The position numbers were made by a program, and so were the translations under genes. Shown piece by piece: positions 1 through 7,707 of a stretch of DNA of 53,022 nucleotides; positions within the stretch are counted from its first letter, which is position 1; the number at the start of each line of letters is the position of its first letter. The stretch is from an uncultured Porphyromonadaceae bacterium (lineage in GTDB: Bacteria > Bacteroidota > Bacteroidia > Bacteroidales > Muribaculaceae), in the NCBI GenBank assembly GCA_947174335.1, contig CAMWIM010000009.1, positions 1 to 53,022 on the forward strand, in the 5' to 3' direction. Below the pieces are notes generated by a model that was not told the DNA's origin, ran no database searches, and saw nothing but the letters and a program-made list of their open reading frames with translations.

Positions 1-34
1 GCGGGGTGCTACCGTTAGTTAGAAAACGGTTGGA

Positions 35-1093
35 TTAGTAGTTCCACTGACACGCAATCATATGGAGGTTGTCACAGCCGATTGTACGGATATCTGTGAG
101 TACGTTATAACGACAGTTGATGTAGGTCAAGTTAGTGTCAAATGATACATCAAGAATGTTAAGCTGGTTGTTGTTGCAAAGCAGACGCTGAAGGAAAGTC
201 TGGTTTGTAAGTGAAAGGTTAACAAGGTCGTTGTATGAGCAATCTACGAAGAGAAGTTGAGGACAACCGCTAACATCGAGAGTGGTCAAATCGTTGTAAG
301 AGCAAACAAGGTCGAGAAGTGCGTTACAGTTACGAACACCGAGAGTGGTCATACGGTTGTCAGAGCAAATGAATGAGCTCAGTGAGGGAAGACCTGAAAC
401 AATCAGCGAAGAAATTTCGTTGTTGTCGGCGTTGAGGTTTGTAAGGCTTTCTACACCAATAAGATTGATAGTAGTCAACTTGTTGTAACCGCAGTAGAGG
501 TTCTTAAGACTTGTACAACCTGTAATCAAGAGGTTTTCGAGGTGGTTACCTTGAACGTTAAGGGTCTTGAGGTTGGTAAGGTCTGAGAAGTTCAATGATT
601 CAAAGTAGTTGTTAGAGCAGTTCATGTTCTGCAAGAACTTAGCTTCATTGATAGTAAGGTCGGTAAGACGGTTCTTGTTGATTTGAACAGTTGTAAGTTG
701 AGTACATCCGTCCAATTCAAGAGTTTTAAGAACGTTGCGTGAAGCGTTGAGGTCGGTAAGAGCTGCTGCACCTGAAAGATCGAGGTTAGCAAGTTTGTTA
801 CGAGAAACGTCAACTTTTGTAAGAGCGGCAAAGTTTGAAAGGTTAAGGTCACCTGCAAGAGCTTTGTCTTTCCAGTTAATTTCGGTGATATGTCCGTTAG
901 CAACGGTTACACCTTCCCATGTAGAGGGATCGTTGAGGTTTGAAATTTTAAGAACCTGAGCGTTGGTTCCTTCTTTTTCAGCTGGTTGAGACAAGAATTC
1001 TTTCATTTGTTTCATTTCATTCTTGTCGGGTTTCTGAGCGAATGCAGCCACGCTACCAAGCATGAGAGCAATCATTAAAACAGCTTTTTTCAT
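35..1093 (-). CDS. Secreted leucine-rich repeat protein
   Basis: A 352-residue protein with a clear signal peptide (charged MKK, hydrophobic stretch, AFAQ cleavage site near residue 20). From about residue 85 to the end it is a run of roughly 21-residue leucine-rich repeats of the form L-x-x-L-x-C-x-x-N-x-L-x-x-L-x-x-S-x-C. Many repeats carry a cysteine where an LRR ladder expects a polar or hydrophobic residue. There is no lipobox, sortase motif or recognisable type IX C-terminal domain, so export to the periplasm or surface is inferred only from the signal peptide. Proteins of this kind often bind proteins or glycans, but no ligand can be named. It stands alone: nothing follows it inside the window, and a short hairpin (about 11-29) lies just past its stop. 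Confidence 0.8.
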   Translation of the reverse strand: MKKAVLMIALMLGSVAAFAQKPDKNEMKQMKEFLSQPAEKEGTNAQVLKISNLNDPSTWEGVTVANGHITEINWKDKALAGDLNLSNFAALTKVDVSRNKLANLDLSGAAALTDLNASRNVLKTLELDGCTQLTTVQINKNRLTDLTINEAKFLQNMNCSNNYFESLNFSDLTNLKTLNVQGNHLENLLITGCTSLKNLYCGYNKLTTINLIGVESLTNLNADNNEISSLIVSGLPSLSSFICSDNRMTTLGVRNCNALLDLVCSYNDLTTLDVSGCPQLLFVDCSYNDLVNLSLTNQTFLQRLLCNNNQLNILDVSFDTNLTYINCRYNVLTDIRTIGCDNLHMIACQWNY

Positions 1094-1268
1094 ATTAGAC
1101 TTTTGCGTTTTGTGGTTAATAATTTTTTAATACTAATTCTAAGTTTTCTTAACTTTTAATTTAAAAACGTTGCAAGGTATGAAAAGGTTCAGTAATATGC
1201 AAATTTTTTTTTATTTTTTTTTATTACATAACCTAAAAAAAGCATTTTTAACCGTTTCTTGTTGAATT

Positions 1269-1775
1269 TTATTTGATTTTTCGATGATAAGCAAGTCGCG
1301 GGCGACCGTCGAGCAGGTGAATTGTACCGCAGTGAGTAAATCCGGTTCTAAGTAACAGCCGTTGCATAACTTGGTTGTCGTGATGGGTATCGGCTCTTAA
1401 ATTATCAATCATCGTAGCGCAAAATTCGATTACGTCATCACCGGCATTGCGCATTATACCTGCCGAGGCTATACGGTGGATTGTGCCATACGGTTCATCG
1501 TTGAGCCATTCTCCCTCGATGATGGCGTAGGTCGGGTCGTCGCCGAGTATAAAGCTGAACACAACCGCTATCTCTCCGGTCGGAGTGACACCAACGTATG
1601 AAACACCGCGGTCTATATCGGCTGTGATATGTTCAACTGCCGGATAACCTCCAATCCATTGATTGGGATTGCCGGTCGCCGCCATGAAACGACGGGCGTT
1701 TTCATATATCGGCATTACTTCAGGCAGGTCTTCGACGGTCGTTTTGCGATAATTGAGTTTTAGTGCCATATACAT
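1269..1775 (-). CDS. GNAT-family N-acetyltransferase
   Basis: A 168-residue protein with GNAT character: an N-terminal strand-helix segment (residues 8-35), a central beta region, and a C-terminal part in which R127-x-x-T-x-x-x-N-x-x-M and the following RTGF resemble the acetyl-CoA-binding and final-strand motifs. GNAT enzymes move an acetyl group from acetyl-CoA to an amine; the acceptor here is unknown. The ATG at 1775 overlaps the stop of the upstream permease as TAATG, suggesting translational coupling, and was chosen for that reason; a second ATG at 1769 is equally possible. It is the last gene of the ABC transporter operon. Confidence 0.8.
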   Translation of the reverse strand: MYMALKLNYRKTTVEDLPEVMPIYENARRFMAATGNPNQWIGGYPAVEHITADIDRGVSYVGVTPTGEIAVVFSFILGDDPTYAIIEGEWLNDEPYGTIHRIASAGIMRNAGDDVIEFCATMIDNLRADTHHDNQVMQRLLLRTGFTHCGTIHLLDGRPRLAYHRKIK

Positions 1776-3082
1776 TATTTATATCGAGCCCAGCGGATCA
1801 ATTCTTTGACAGACGGTTTTTTGCCATACATGAATATGCCGACACGATAGATTTTTGCGGCTAACCAAACCATCAGGAAGAATGTCGCAAACAAAATGGC
1901 GATTGATACCCAGATTTCCCATGTGGGGATTCCGAACGGAATTCTGACAACCATAATCATTGGCGATGTAAACGGGAACATTGACAGCCACATAGCCAGG
2001 CTTGAGTTGGGATCGTTGCCGATTGTCGTAGCACACACAATTGCTGCAATGATCGGAATTGTTGGGATATATGAAAGCTGAGAAGCATCTTGAATGTTGT
2101 CAACCGACGACCCGATTGCCGCGAATATCGAGGCATAGAGAAGGAATCCGCCGATAAGGAATATTGTCAGATAGAAGAACAGTGAAATCATGAATCCGAT
2201 ATTTCCTAACATTGACATTGTCTGTAGTAAATCAATATCGACTGTTGCTGATGCCGCGTCAAGACTTCCGGCATTGAGGGCTGCCATTTGAGCCGATACT
2301 TCGCTTGGAATGAGCATTGGCATAATGACACCGACAAGTGTTGACAAAATTGCCATCCATAAAACGATTTGGGTGACGGCAACCAGTCCGATACCGAGAA
2401 TTTTTCCGAGCATCAGCTGTTCGGGCTTAACCGATGACACGATAATTTCAAGCACTCGGTTGTTTTTCTCCTCAATAATTGAGGTCATAACCATTTGCCC
2501 GTAGATCAACAGGAACATATAGAGCAAGAACGCCATAGCTATTCCAAGAATAAAGCACATTATTGTCGAGGTCGATGACTCTTCTTCGGCGTCAAGTCGA
2601 TAGGTCGAAAGGATGACGTTTGCCTTGATGTTGTTTAATATCTGGTCGAGGTTGGCAATATTATATGCTTCAAGACGTTTTGATTCAACAATAGATTTGA
2701 TCTGCTTTGAAATATAGTTTTCGGTGTCCATTGAGCCAGGACCGTGGGTGTAAAGCTGAACGTCTGACGGATTGTCCATGATTCGGGACCCGATAACAAG
2801 CACTCCGGCAAACGCATCGTCGGCTTTGAGGGAGTCAAGCGGCATATTCACGCTCACAAACTTAACCGATTCGCCATCGGTCAATTCGGGCGCAATTACT
2901 TCGCTGCGGTCAAGCACGGCATACACTTGTGTGTCAGAAGATTGAAATGTAGCGAGCAGAACCGGAATAACAGATATCAGCACCATTAGTAATGGTGTGA
3001 GTATGGTTGTGAGAATAAATGACTTTTTAGAAACGCGTTCGATATATTCGCGACGTATAACAAGCCAGATGTTGTTGCTCAT
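1775..3082 (-). CDS. ABC-2 type transporter permease (NatB-like)
   Basis: A 435-residue membrane protein. One transmembrane segment lies near residues 22-45, followed by a large non-membrane domain of about 120 residues. From about residue 170 there are five or six more membrane segments, including a run around 300-330 and one ending near 415. This is the layout of the ABC-2_membrane_3/NatB family, which forms the membrane half of sodium or drug exporters together with a NatA ATPase. It overlaps the ATPase gene upstream by four bases (ATGA), the standard arrangement for a coupled pair. The substrate cannot be read from the sequence; sodium export is a family association only. Confidence 0.88.
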   Translation of the reverse strand: MSNNIWLVIRREYIERVSKKSFILTTILTPLLMVLISVIPVLLATFQSSDTQVYAVLDRSEVIAPELTDGESVKFVSVNMPLDSLKADDAFAGVLVIGSRIMDNPSDVQLYTHGPGSMDTENYISKQIKSIVESKRLEAYNIANLDQILNNIKANVILSTYRLDAEEESSTSTIMCFILGIAMAFLLYMFLLIYGQMVMTSIIEEKNNRVLEIIVSSVKPEQLMLGKILGIGLVAVTQIVLWMAILSTLVGVIMPMLIPSEVSAQMAALNAGSLDAASATVDIDLLQTMSMLGNIGFMISLFFYLTIFLIGGFLLYASIFAAIGSSVDNIQDASQLSYIPTIPIIAAIVCATTIGNDPNSSLAMWLSMFPFTSPMIMVVRIPFGIPTWEIWVSIAILFATFFLMVWLAAKIYRVGIFMYGKKPSVKELIRWARYK

Positions 3083-4011
3083 ATCTTATTTTGATTGAAT
3101 TGTTGAACGGTTGAGATGAAAATTTCGTCCATTGACGGGAGAGCCGAACCAAACGAAGTGATGTCGACCGCTTCGGCGGCAGTGCGAAGTAGCTCACGAC
3201 GTGAAATTTCGGGAGCAATCTTGAGGGTTATTGCTTTTTCCCGGTCTGAAATGATGTCGACAGAGTGTTCGAGAAGGTTATCGCCGAGTGCAGCCAAGAG
3301 ATTGTTGGTGTCACCCTCAAACGTGATCTTGAAACGATTTTGACCGAGTCGGTTACGAATTTCTTCAACGTTGCCGGTGAGAATATTTTTTGAATTGTTG
3401 ATAAGTGTGATGTCATCGCACAGCGTTTCTACGCTGCTCATATTATGAGTCGAGAATATGACTGTAGCACCTTCATCGCGGAGTCGGAGAATTTCGCGTT
3501 TGAGAATGTTGGCGTTGATTGGGTCAAAGCCTGAAAATGGTTCGTCAAAGATTAAAAGTTTGGGTCGGTGAAGTACGGTTACGATAAACTGCACCTTCTG
3601 AGCCATACCCTTTGACAGTTCTTCAACTTTTTTATTCCACCAGTCAGAAATCTCAAGACGTTCAAACCATTCTTTCAAACGGGTTGTTGCCTCAGCCTTT
3701 GACAATCCTTTAAGGCGTGCAAAGAAAAGAGCCTGGTCTCCAACTTTCATTTTTTTGTAGAGACCGCGTTCTTCTGGGAGGTAGCCGATGTTGACAACAT
3801 CGTTTTGAGTGAGAGGATGTCCGTCAAAAATCACCTGTCCCGAATCGGGGGCGGTAATGTGGTTTATGATGCGGATAAGTGTTGTTTTACCTGCACCGTT
3901 TGGTCCGAGAAGTCCGTAGATGCGACCCTCATTGACTTCGAGTGACACATCGTCGAGGGCGGTATGTCCGGCATAATGTTTTGAAACGTTTGATACTGTC
4001 AGTAAAGACAT
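3079..4011 (-). CDS. ABC transporter ATP-binding protein (NatA-like)
   Basis: A 310-residue nucleotide-binding subunit. Walker A is GPNGAGKT (residues 36-43), the signature region is LSKGM (132-136, with K-G-M replacing the common G-G-Q/M), Walker B is LLIFDE (152-157), and the H-loop histidine is at 189. The extra 80 residues after the ATPase core form the C-terminal domain typical of NatA and other exporter ATPases. It would energise the permease encoded immediately downstream. First gene of the three-gene operon ATPase-permease-GNAT; the ATG at 4011 is the first good start. Confidence 0.92.
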   Translation of the reverse strand: MSLLTVSNVSKHYAGHTALDDVSLEVNEGRIYGLLGPNGAGKTTLIRIINHITAPDSGQVIFDGHPLTQNDVVNIGYLPEERGLYKKMKVGDQALFFARLKGLSKAEATTRLKEWFERLEISDWWNKKVEELSKGMAQKVQFIVTVLHRPKLLIFDEPFSGFDPINANILKREILRLRDEGATVIFSTHNMSSVETLCDDITLINNSKNILTGNVEEIRNRLGQNRFKITFEGDTNNLLAALGDNLLEHSVDIISDREKAITLKIAPEISRRELLRTAAEAVDITSFGSALPSMDEIFISTVQQFNQNKI

Positions 4012-4087
4012 ATTTGTGAAAAAGTTGGTTTAGTTAATGGTTTACAATCTTAGACGCAACAATGTGGCTGATAGTTTCACGATTGTA

Positions 4088-4846
4088 CTAAAGAATATCT
4101 TTTAAGAACTGAATGGCATTGACTGCATTTCGGTTTGAGCAAGCCGGAACGACTGACGCATAGCCTTTTTCGAGCCAATAAAGGTCGGTTTCGGGGTTGT
4201 CGGGTTCTTCGTTCACGATTTTGCCTGAAAGCCAGTAGAAAGGCTTACCGTTGGGGTCAAGATAGCGTTGATATTCCTCGGTCCAGTGGCTGTCGGCAGC
4301 TCTGACTACTTTCATCCCCTCGATTTTACATTTTGCAGGGAAGTTGACGTTAATACAAACATCTTTAGGCAGTCCTTTTTCTAACACAGCCTTTGTTATC
4401 TGAACAATATATGGCTCGGTTTCGCTGAAATCGGCATCGAGAGCATGAGACAATAGAGAATATCCGACTGCAGGGATACCAATCATGCAGGCTTCCATTG
4501 CCGCACCCATTGTTCCGGAATAAATTATTGAGTTACCGGCGTTCGAGCCGTGGTTGATTCCTGAAAGGACAAGGTCGGGACGGCGGTCAACAATGTTATG
4601 TATTGCAATTTTAACACAGTCAACCGGTGTTCCCGTAACCGAACGCATTTTTGCACCGTTATAGTCGGGATATTCGATGATGCGGATAGGACCGTTGACA
4701 GTCAGTGCGGCTGATTTTCCTGAACAAGGACCGTCGGGGGCTGAGACAACGATATCGGCAAACGGAGAAACATAGTCAATGAGACGGTGCAACCCGGGAG
4801 AGTTGATTCCGTCATCATTGCTGATAAGTATCAAAGGTCGTGACAT
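4088..4846 (-). CDS. surE: 5'/3'-nucleotidase SurE
   Basis: A 252-residue stationary-phase survival nucleotidase. The N-terminal metal-binding motif is ISNDDGINSPG (D11, D12), followed by the SGKSAAL serine region (about 42-47) and SGINHGSNAG with the metal-ligand asparagine at 98. These are the hallmark SurE residues. SurE hydrolyses nucleoside monophosphates, and in some species short polyphosphates, in the cytoplasm. The frame is open another 31 codons upstream, but the start MSRPLILISNDD at 4846 matches the family N-terminus and sits downstream of a good -7 element (TATCTTTG at 4882-4875), so the longer start is rejected. It is divergent from the DUF2007 gene. Confidence 0.95.
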   Translation of the reverse strand: MSRPLILISNDDGINSPGLHRLIDYVSPFADIVVSAPDGPCSGKSAALTVNGPIRIIEYPDYNGAKMRSVTGTPVDCVKIAIHNIVDRRPDLVLSGINHGSNAGNSIIYSGTMGAAMEACMIGIPAVGYSLLSHALDADFSETEPYIVQITKAVLEKGLPKDVCINVNFPAKCKIEGMKVVRAADSHWTEEYQRYLDPNGKPFYWLSGKIVNEEPDNPETDLYWLEKGYASVVPACSNRNAVNAIQFLKDIL

Positions 4847-4874
4847 AATTTCTAAAACTCTGTTTTGTGAATTG

Positions 4875-4906
4875 CAAAGATAACTATTTTTGAGTAGAGT
4901 ATCAAC
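4875..4906 (-). promoter_or_regulatory. Promoter of surE
   Basis: On the minus strand, TATCTTTG (4882-4875) matches the Bacteroidetes -7 element TAnnTTTG exactly. A TTG at 4906-4904 lies 21 bases upstream as a partial -33 element. Transcription would begin near 4869, leaving a leader of about 23 bases before the surE ATG. Confidence 0.55.
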
Positions 4907-4923
4907 GTTCTGTAAATAATTTG

Positions 4924-4931
4924 TAAATTTG
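4924..4931 (+). promoter_or_regulatory. -7 element for the DUF2007-CYTH operon
   Basis: TAAATTTG matches TAnnTTTG and lies 25 bases before the ATG at 4957. No convincing TTTG is visible at the -33 distance, so only the -7 part is supported. Confidence 0.4.
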
Positions 4932-4956
4932 CCACACATATTATAAATATAGTCTT

Positions 4957-5184
4957 ATGTCAAAAGATAATTCAGAATCAAAGGTCGTTGCCACGTTTCA
5001 GACCATATGCGACGCTTATATTGCCAAAGGTGTGCTTGCCAACGAAGGTGTCGAATCGTGGGTGATAAATAGCCTTATATCTACAATATATCCTGTTCTG
5101 AATCCCGACGGTAGCATAAGACTGATTGTCAGAGACGAAGATTATGACCGCGCCACTGAAATCATAAATAATATGCCTGAATAA
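4957..5184 (+). CDS. DUF2007-type small protein
   Basis: A 75-residue cytoplasmic protein. The core pattern A-x-F-x-x-x-x-x-A-x-x-A-K-G-x-L-x-x-x-G-I/V-E (residues 12-32) followed by L-x-V-R-x-x-D-Y-x-x-A (about 57-67) is that of the DUF2007 family (putative signal-transducing ferredoxin-like fold, sometimes called GlnB-like). No enzymatic residues are known for it. It starts 111 bases from surE on the other strand and ends 15 bases before the CYTH gene, so the two forward genes probably share a transcript. Function is not established. Confidence 0.75.
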   Translation: MSKDNSESKVVATFQTICDAYIAKGVLANEGVESWVINSLISTIYPVLNPDGSIRLIVRDEDYDRATEIINNMPE

Positions 5185-5199
5185 TAACGATATAACGCT

Positions 5200-5661
5200 A
5201 TGGGAAAAGAAATCGAACGCAAATTCTTGGTTAAAGACCAAAGTTTCAAGCCATTGGCAACCACAGTTGACAGAATAGAGCAGGGCTATATCTCGTTGCG
5301 TCCGGGTGGCACTGTCCGGGTGCGTATCAAAAACGATCGGGCGTTTATTACAGTCAAAGGTCTGAATAATGGCGCCGTTCGAGACGAATGGGAATATGAA
5401 ATTTCTTACAGCGATGCGCTCGAAATGATAAATCGTGTCACCGAAGGAACAGTAATCAAAAAATGTCGTTATAACGTCGATTATGAAGGACATAAATGGG
5501 AAATCGATGTTTTTGAAGGCGTTTATCAAGGGTTGATTTTAGCCGAGGTCGAGCTTGAAAACGAAATCACTTCGTTCGCCATCCCTCCGTTCATCGGCGA
5601 AGAAGTAACCGGCAAACCACAATACTACAATTCCGTGCTATCTGGAATGAAGAAAGGGTAG
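5200..5661 (+). CDS. CYTH-domain triphosphate tunnel metalloenzyme
   Basis: A 153-residue protein beginning with the family signature EIERKFLV (E4, E6, K8: the E-x-E-x-K motif). Alternating charged residues on later strands (R-V-R-I-K near 44-48, E-W-E-Y-E near 66-70, E-x-D-x-F near 109-113) line the triphosphate tunnel. Bacterial members are mostly inorganic tripolyphosphatases or broad triphosphatases; a few are class IV adenylate cyclases. Which activity applies here cannot be read out. It is the last core gene before the AT-rich accessory island. Confidence 0.85.
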   Translation: MGKEIERKFLVKDQSFKPLATTVDRIEQGYISLRPGGTVRVRIKNDRAFITVKGLNNGAVRDEWEYEISYSDALEMINRVTEGTVIKKCRYNVDYEGHKWEIDVFEGVYQGLILAEVELENEITSFAIPPFIGEEVTGKPQYYNSVLSGMKKG

Positions 5662-5730
5662 CCGTAACGATTTGATTGATTCACAACTATCTGGTCAGGA
5701 TCAGAATTACGATGTTCTTTCAGTATGATG

Positions 5731-5738
5731 TAACTTTG
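5731..5738 (+). promoter_or_regulatory. -7-like element before the small ORF
   Basis: TAACTTTG fits TAnnTTTG and is 8 bases before the ATG at 5747. No TTTG at -33 is evident. It may be a real promoter of a very short message or a chance match in AT-rich DNA. Confidence 0.3.
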
Positions 5739-5746
5739 CATGTAAG

Positions 5747-5878
5747 ATGGCTTCCTACCTGGACTTAATTCCACTAAAGGAAATTGGCTTGATGATGTAC
5801 CAGGATTCCGATAAAGAACGTCTAATTCTTAGCAAAGATTCTCAGTCGTCAGTTTATCTTAGAATACCTGACTTATAA
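5747..5878 (+). CDS. Possible 43-residue ORF at island edge
   Basis: An ATG-initiated frame of 43 codons, start MASYLDLIPL, end SSVYLRIPDL, ending in TAA. It is preceded by a TAnnTTTG element and lies 58 bases before the partner gene of the zeta-type kinase. No family is recognised. The residue composition looks protein-like (no runs of rare residues), but the length is too short to exclude chance. It could be a small regulator of the toxin operon, or the remnant of a longer gene lost when the island was inserted. Confidence 0.3.
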   Translation: MASYLDLIPLKEIGLMMYQDSDKERLILSKDSQSSVYLRIPDL

Positions 5879-5903
5879 TGCTTATACTCTGACAAAAAAT
5901 ACG

Positions 5904-5911
5904 TATCTTTG
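5904..5911 (+). promoter_or_regulatory. -7 element of the zeta-type toxin operon
   Basis: TATCTTTG followed by C, an exact TAnnTTTG match, 24 bases before the ATG at 5936. The expected -33 position does not show TTTG. A frame open from TTG at 5909 would start inside this element, which argues for the ATG at 5936. Confidence 0.5.
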
Positions 5912-5935
5912 CAGTCTAACAAAAGATTTTCAAAT

Positions 5936-6145
5936 ATGTCAGAACAAGAAATGAACTCTTATCGCTTCACTTCCGGTCAAGAACCAAGTGATGAGATGCT
6001 GTCACAGCTCATGAAAGAGGTCGCTACTGATGCCAAGAATCGTCAGGAGCAAGCAACTGACGCCTATTTCTCAGAAATGCGACGAGAAGCTGAAGTTGTC
6101 AAAGCAAAATGGGCTGATAGAATAAATAAAGCTATAAATGGTTAA
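5936..6145 (+). CDS. Putative antitoxin partner of zeta-type kinase
   Basis: A 69-residue, highly charged, predicted all-helical protein (MSEQEMNSYRF at the start; Q-E-Q-A-T-D-A-Y-F and E-M-R-R-E-A-E in the second half). It carries no DNA-binding motif that can be recognised. Its stop overlaps the start of the zeta-like gene by 8 bases, the coupling usual for toxin-antitoxin pairs. Small genes of similar size precede zeta-like kinases in other Bacteroidetes. The antitoxin role is inferred from position, size and overlap only. Start chosen at ATG 5936, downstream of the -7 element; a TTG nine codons earlier is unlikely. Confidence 0.6.
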   Translation: MSEQEMNSYRFTSGQEPSDEMLSQLMKEVATDAKNRQEQATDAYFSEMRREAEVVKAKWADRINKAING

Positions 6146-6752
6146 GGTTGGTAGAAAACCAGAGCTTATAGTTATAGCCGGACCTAATGGTTCCGGCAAA
6201 ACTTCCGTGACTCAGAAATTTCTGCACCACGAATGGGCTGACGGAACTATCTATATAAATCCAGATCAAGTAGCAAATGATAAATTTGGTGATTGGAACT
6301 CTCGGGATGCCGTATTAAAGGCAGCAAATTATTGTGAGGAATGGCGAGAACAATGTCTTCGTGATAAAGTAAGCTTTGTATTTGAGACAGTGTTTTCAGC
6401 AGAAGATAAGATTGATTTTCTTATTCGTGCCAAAGAAGCTGGATTCTTTATCCGAGTATTTTTTATCTCGACCAATCATCCGTCAATCAACGCTTCTCGA
6501 ATTGCAAAACGAGTAATGGAAGGTGGCCATGACGTGCCCATTCGAAAGATTATCTCAAGATATACAAAGTCTATTATCAACTGTGAAGCTATTGCACGAT
6601 TAGTTGATAGGTTGTATATCTATGACAATTCTGTCAACGACCGAGATGCCCAAATTCAATTCAGATTGAGCAATGGTAAGTTAGAAAAGATGTATGTTTC
6701 TACATTACCTATGTGGGCTAAAAATATCATTCCAATTTCTTACGATAAATAA
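6138..6752 (+). CDS. Zeta toxin family P-loop kinase
   Basis: A 204-residue protein with Walker A AGPNGSGKTS (residues 14-23, lysine 21), then F-E-T-V-F-S about 75, and the sequence R-V-M-E-G-G-H-D-V-P (about 130-139), which with its arginines is the zeta/PezT-like lid and substrate region. Y-D-N-S near 170 is another family landmark. Zeta toxins phosphorylate UDP-N-acetylglucosamine and so block cell-wall synthesis; many chromosomal relatives have unproven substrates. It overlaps the small upstream gene by 8 bases, consistent with a toxin-antitoxin pair. It lies in AT-rich DNA unlike the flanking core genes. Nothing gene-like is seen in the 186 bases after it. Confidence 0.8.
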   Translation: MVKVGRKPELIVIAGPNGSGKTSVTQKFLHHEWADGTIYINPDQVANDKFGDWNSRDAVLKAANYCEEWREQCLRDKVSFVFETVFSAEDKIDFLIRAKEAGFFIRVFFISTNHPSINASRIAKRVMEGGHDVPIRKIISRYTKSIINCEAIARLVDRLYIYDNSVNDRDAQIQFRLSNGKLEKMYVSTLPMWAKNIIPISYDK

Positions 6753-6938
6753 TTTCAATAATCGGAATTTGAAATAAATTGGAAACTCTATTGTGCAAAT
6801 TTACTCTAATAAATGTATTCGCGCCAAATCTCTGCCTAAAGTCTTTATTTGCAAATCACAGGCGTTAATCGCTACATTAGTGATCTTGACAATCAGTACT
6901 AAAAATATTGAACTTCATAATTTTTTTTTGAATAAAGA

Positions 6939-7706
6939 ATGAAATATTGGATTTTCCCATGGAGAGAAACGATATTTGACTTATCACAGTGTCTGGAGGA
7001 TAACAAATTTGTCGATTGGAGACAGAAAAATAAACTTTCTGTTGGAGATATCGTGTTCATATATGCCACAAAACCACTTAGTCAGATTATATATATGTTT
7101 CAAGTGATTAAGACAGATATTCCTCATTCAGTTACCATAAATAGTAAATATTTGAAGAAAAGAGAAGGCGATCAATTCCATCCATCAAAACTATATACTC
7201 GGATGATTCCAATTACTGAAGCCGACGCTGATAATCCTGAACTATCCTATAAAAGATTGACCCAATTAGGGATCAAATCGACGCTTCAAAATAATATATT
7301 AGTAGAAGGAGAAGTACTAAATCATATTCTTCTCAATTTTGATATAGTCCGTAATATTTCATCAAATGAGTATGAAGAAGGTGAATCGAAAAGAGTACCT
7401 ATTACCAGTTATGAGCGTAATCCAATAGCTCGAAAAGAGTGTATAAAACACTATGGATATAGGTGTCATATTTGCAACATGAATTTTGAAAAAAAGTACG
7501 GCAAAATCGGTCGTAACTTCATTCATGTTCATCATAAGGAATTTATTTCTACCAAAGGAGGAAATAATCATAAGGTAGATCCTATTCGAGACCTTATTCC
7601 CGTGTGCCCAAATTGCCATGCAATGCTTCATAGAAAGATTGATGGGAAGTATATGAGTGTGGACGAATTAAAAAGGTCTATCAAAATAAATAATTTCGGA
7701 CATTGA
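6939..7706 (+). CDS. EVE-HNH endonuclease, likely modification-dependent
   Basis: A 255-residue two-domain protein. Residues 1-135 read as an EVE (PUA-like) domain: it begins M-K-Y-W-I-F-P-W, then V-D-W-R-Q-K, V-G-D-I-V-F-I-Y and K-P-L-S-Q-I-I-Y, the usual strand motifs. Residues 160-235 are an HNH nuclease: C176-x2-C179, H196-V-H-H199 and C223-P-N-C226-H-A-M-L-H231, with D-L-I-P-V before the second zinc knuckle. EVE domains bind modified bases, and EVE-HNH fusions are known type IV restriction enzymes that cut DNA containing modified cytosine. Defence against phages with modified DNA is the likely role. One base separates it from a broken gene downstream. Confidence 0.82.
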   Translation: MKYWIFPWRETIFDLSQCLEDNKFVDWRQKNKLSVGDIVFIYATKPLSQIIYMFQVIKTDIPHSVTINSKYLKKREGDQFHPSKLYTRMIPITEADADNPELSYKRLTQLGIKSTLQNNILVEGEVLNHILLNFDIVRNISSNEYEEGESKRVPITSYERNPIARKECIKHYGYRCHICNMNFEKKYGKIGRNFIHVHHKEFISTKGGNNHKVDPIRDLIPVCPNCHAMLHRKIDGKYMSVDELKRSIKINNFGH

Positions 7707-7707
7707 T

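Noticed and set aside
735..959. Plus-strand frame inside the leucine-rich repeat gene
   Set aside because: It mirrors the repeat structure of the real minus-strand gene and has no promoter or family resemblance.
4847..4939. Longer SurE with 31 more N-terminal residues
   Set aside because: The extension runs across the promoter and does not resemble the SurE N-terminus; the ATG at 4846 does.
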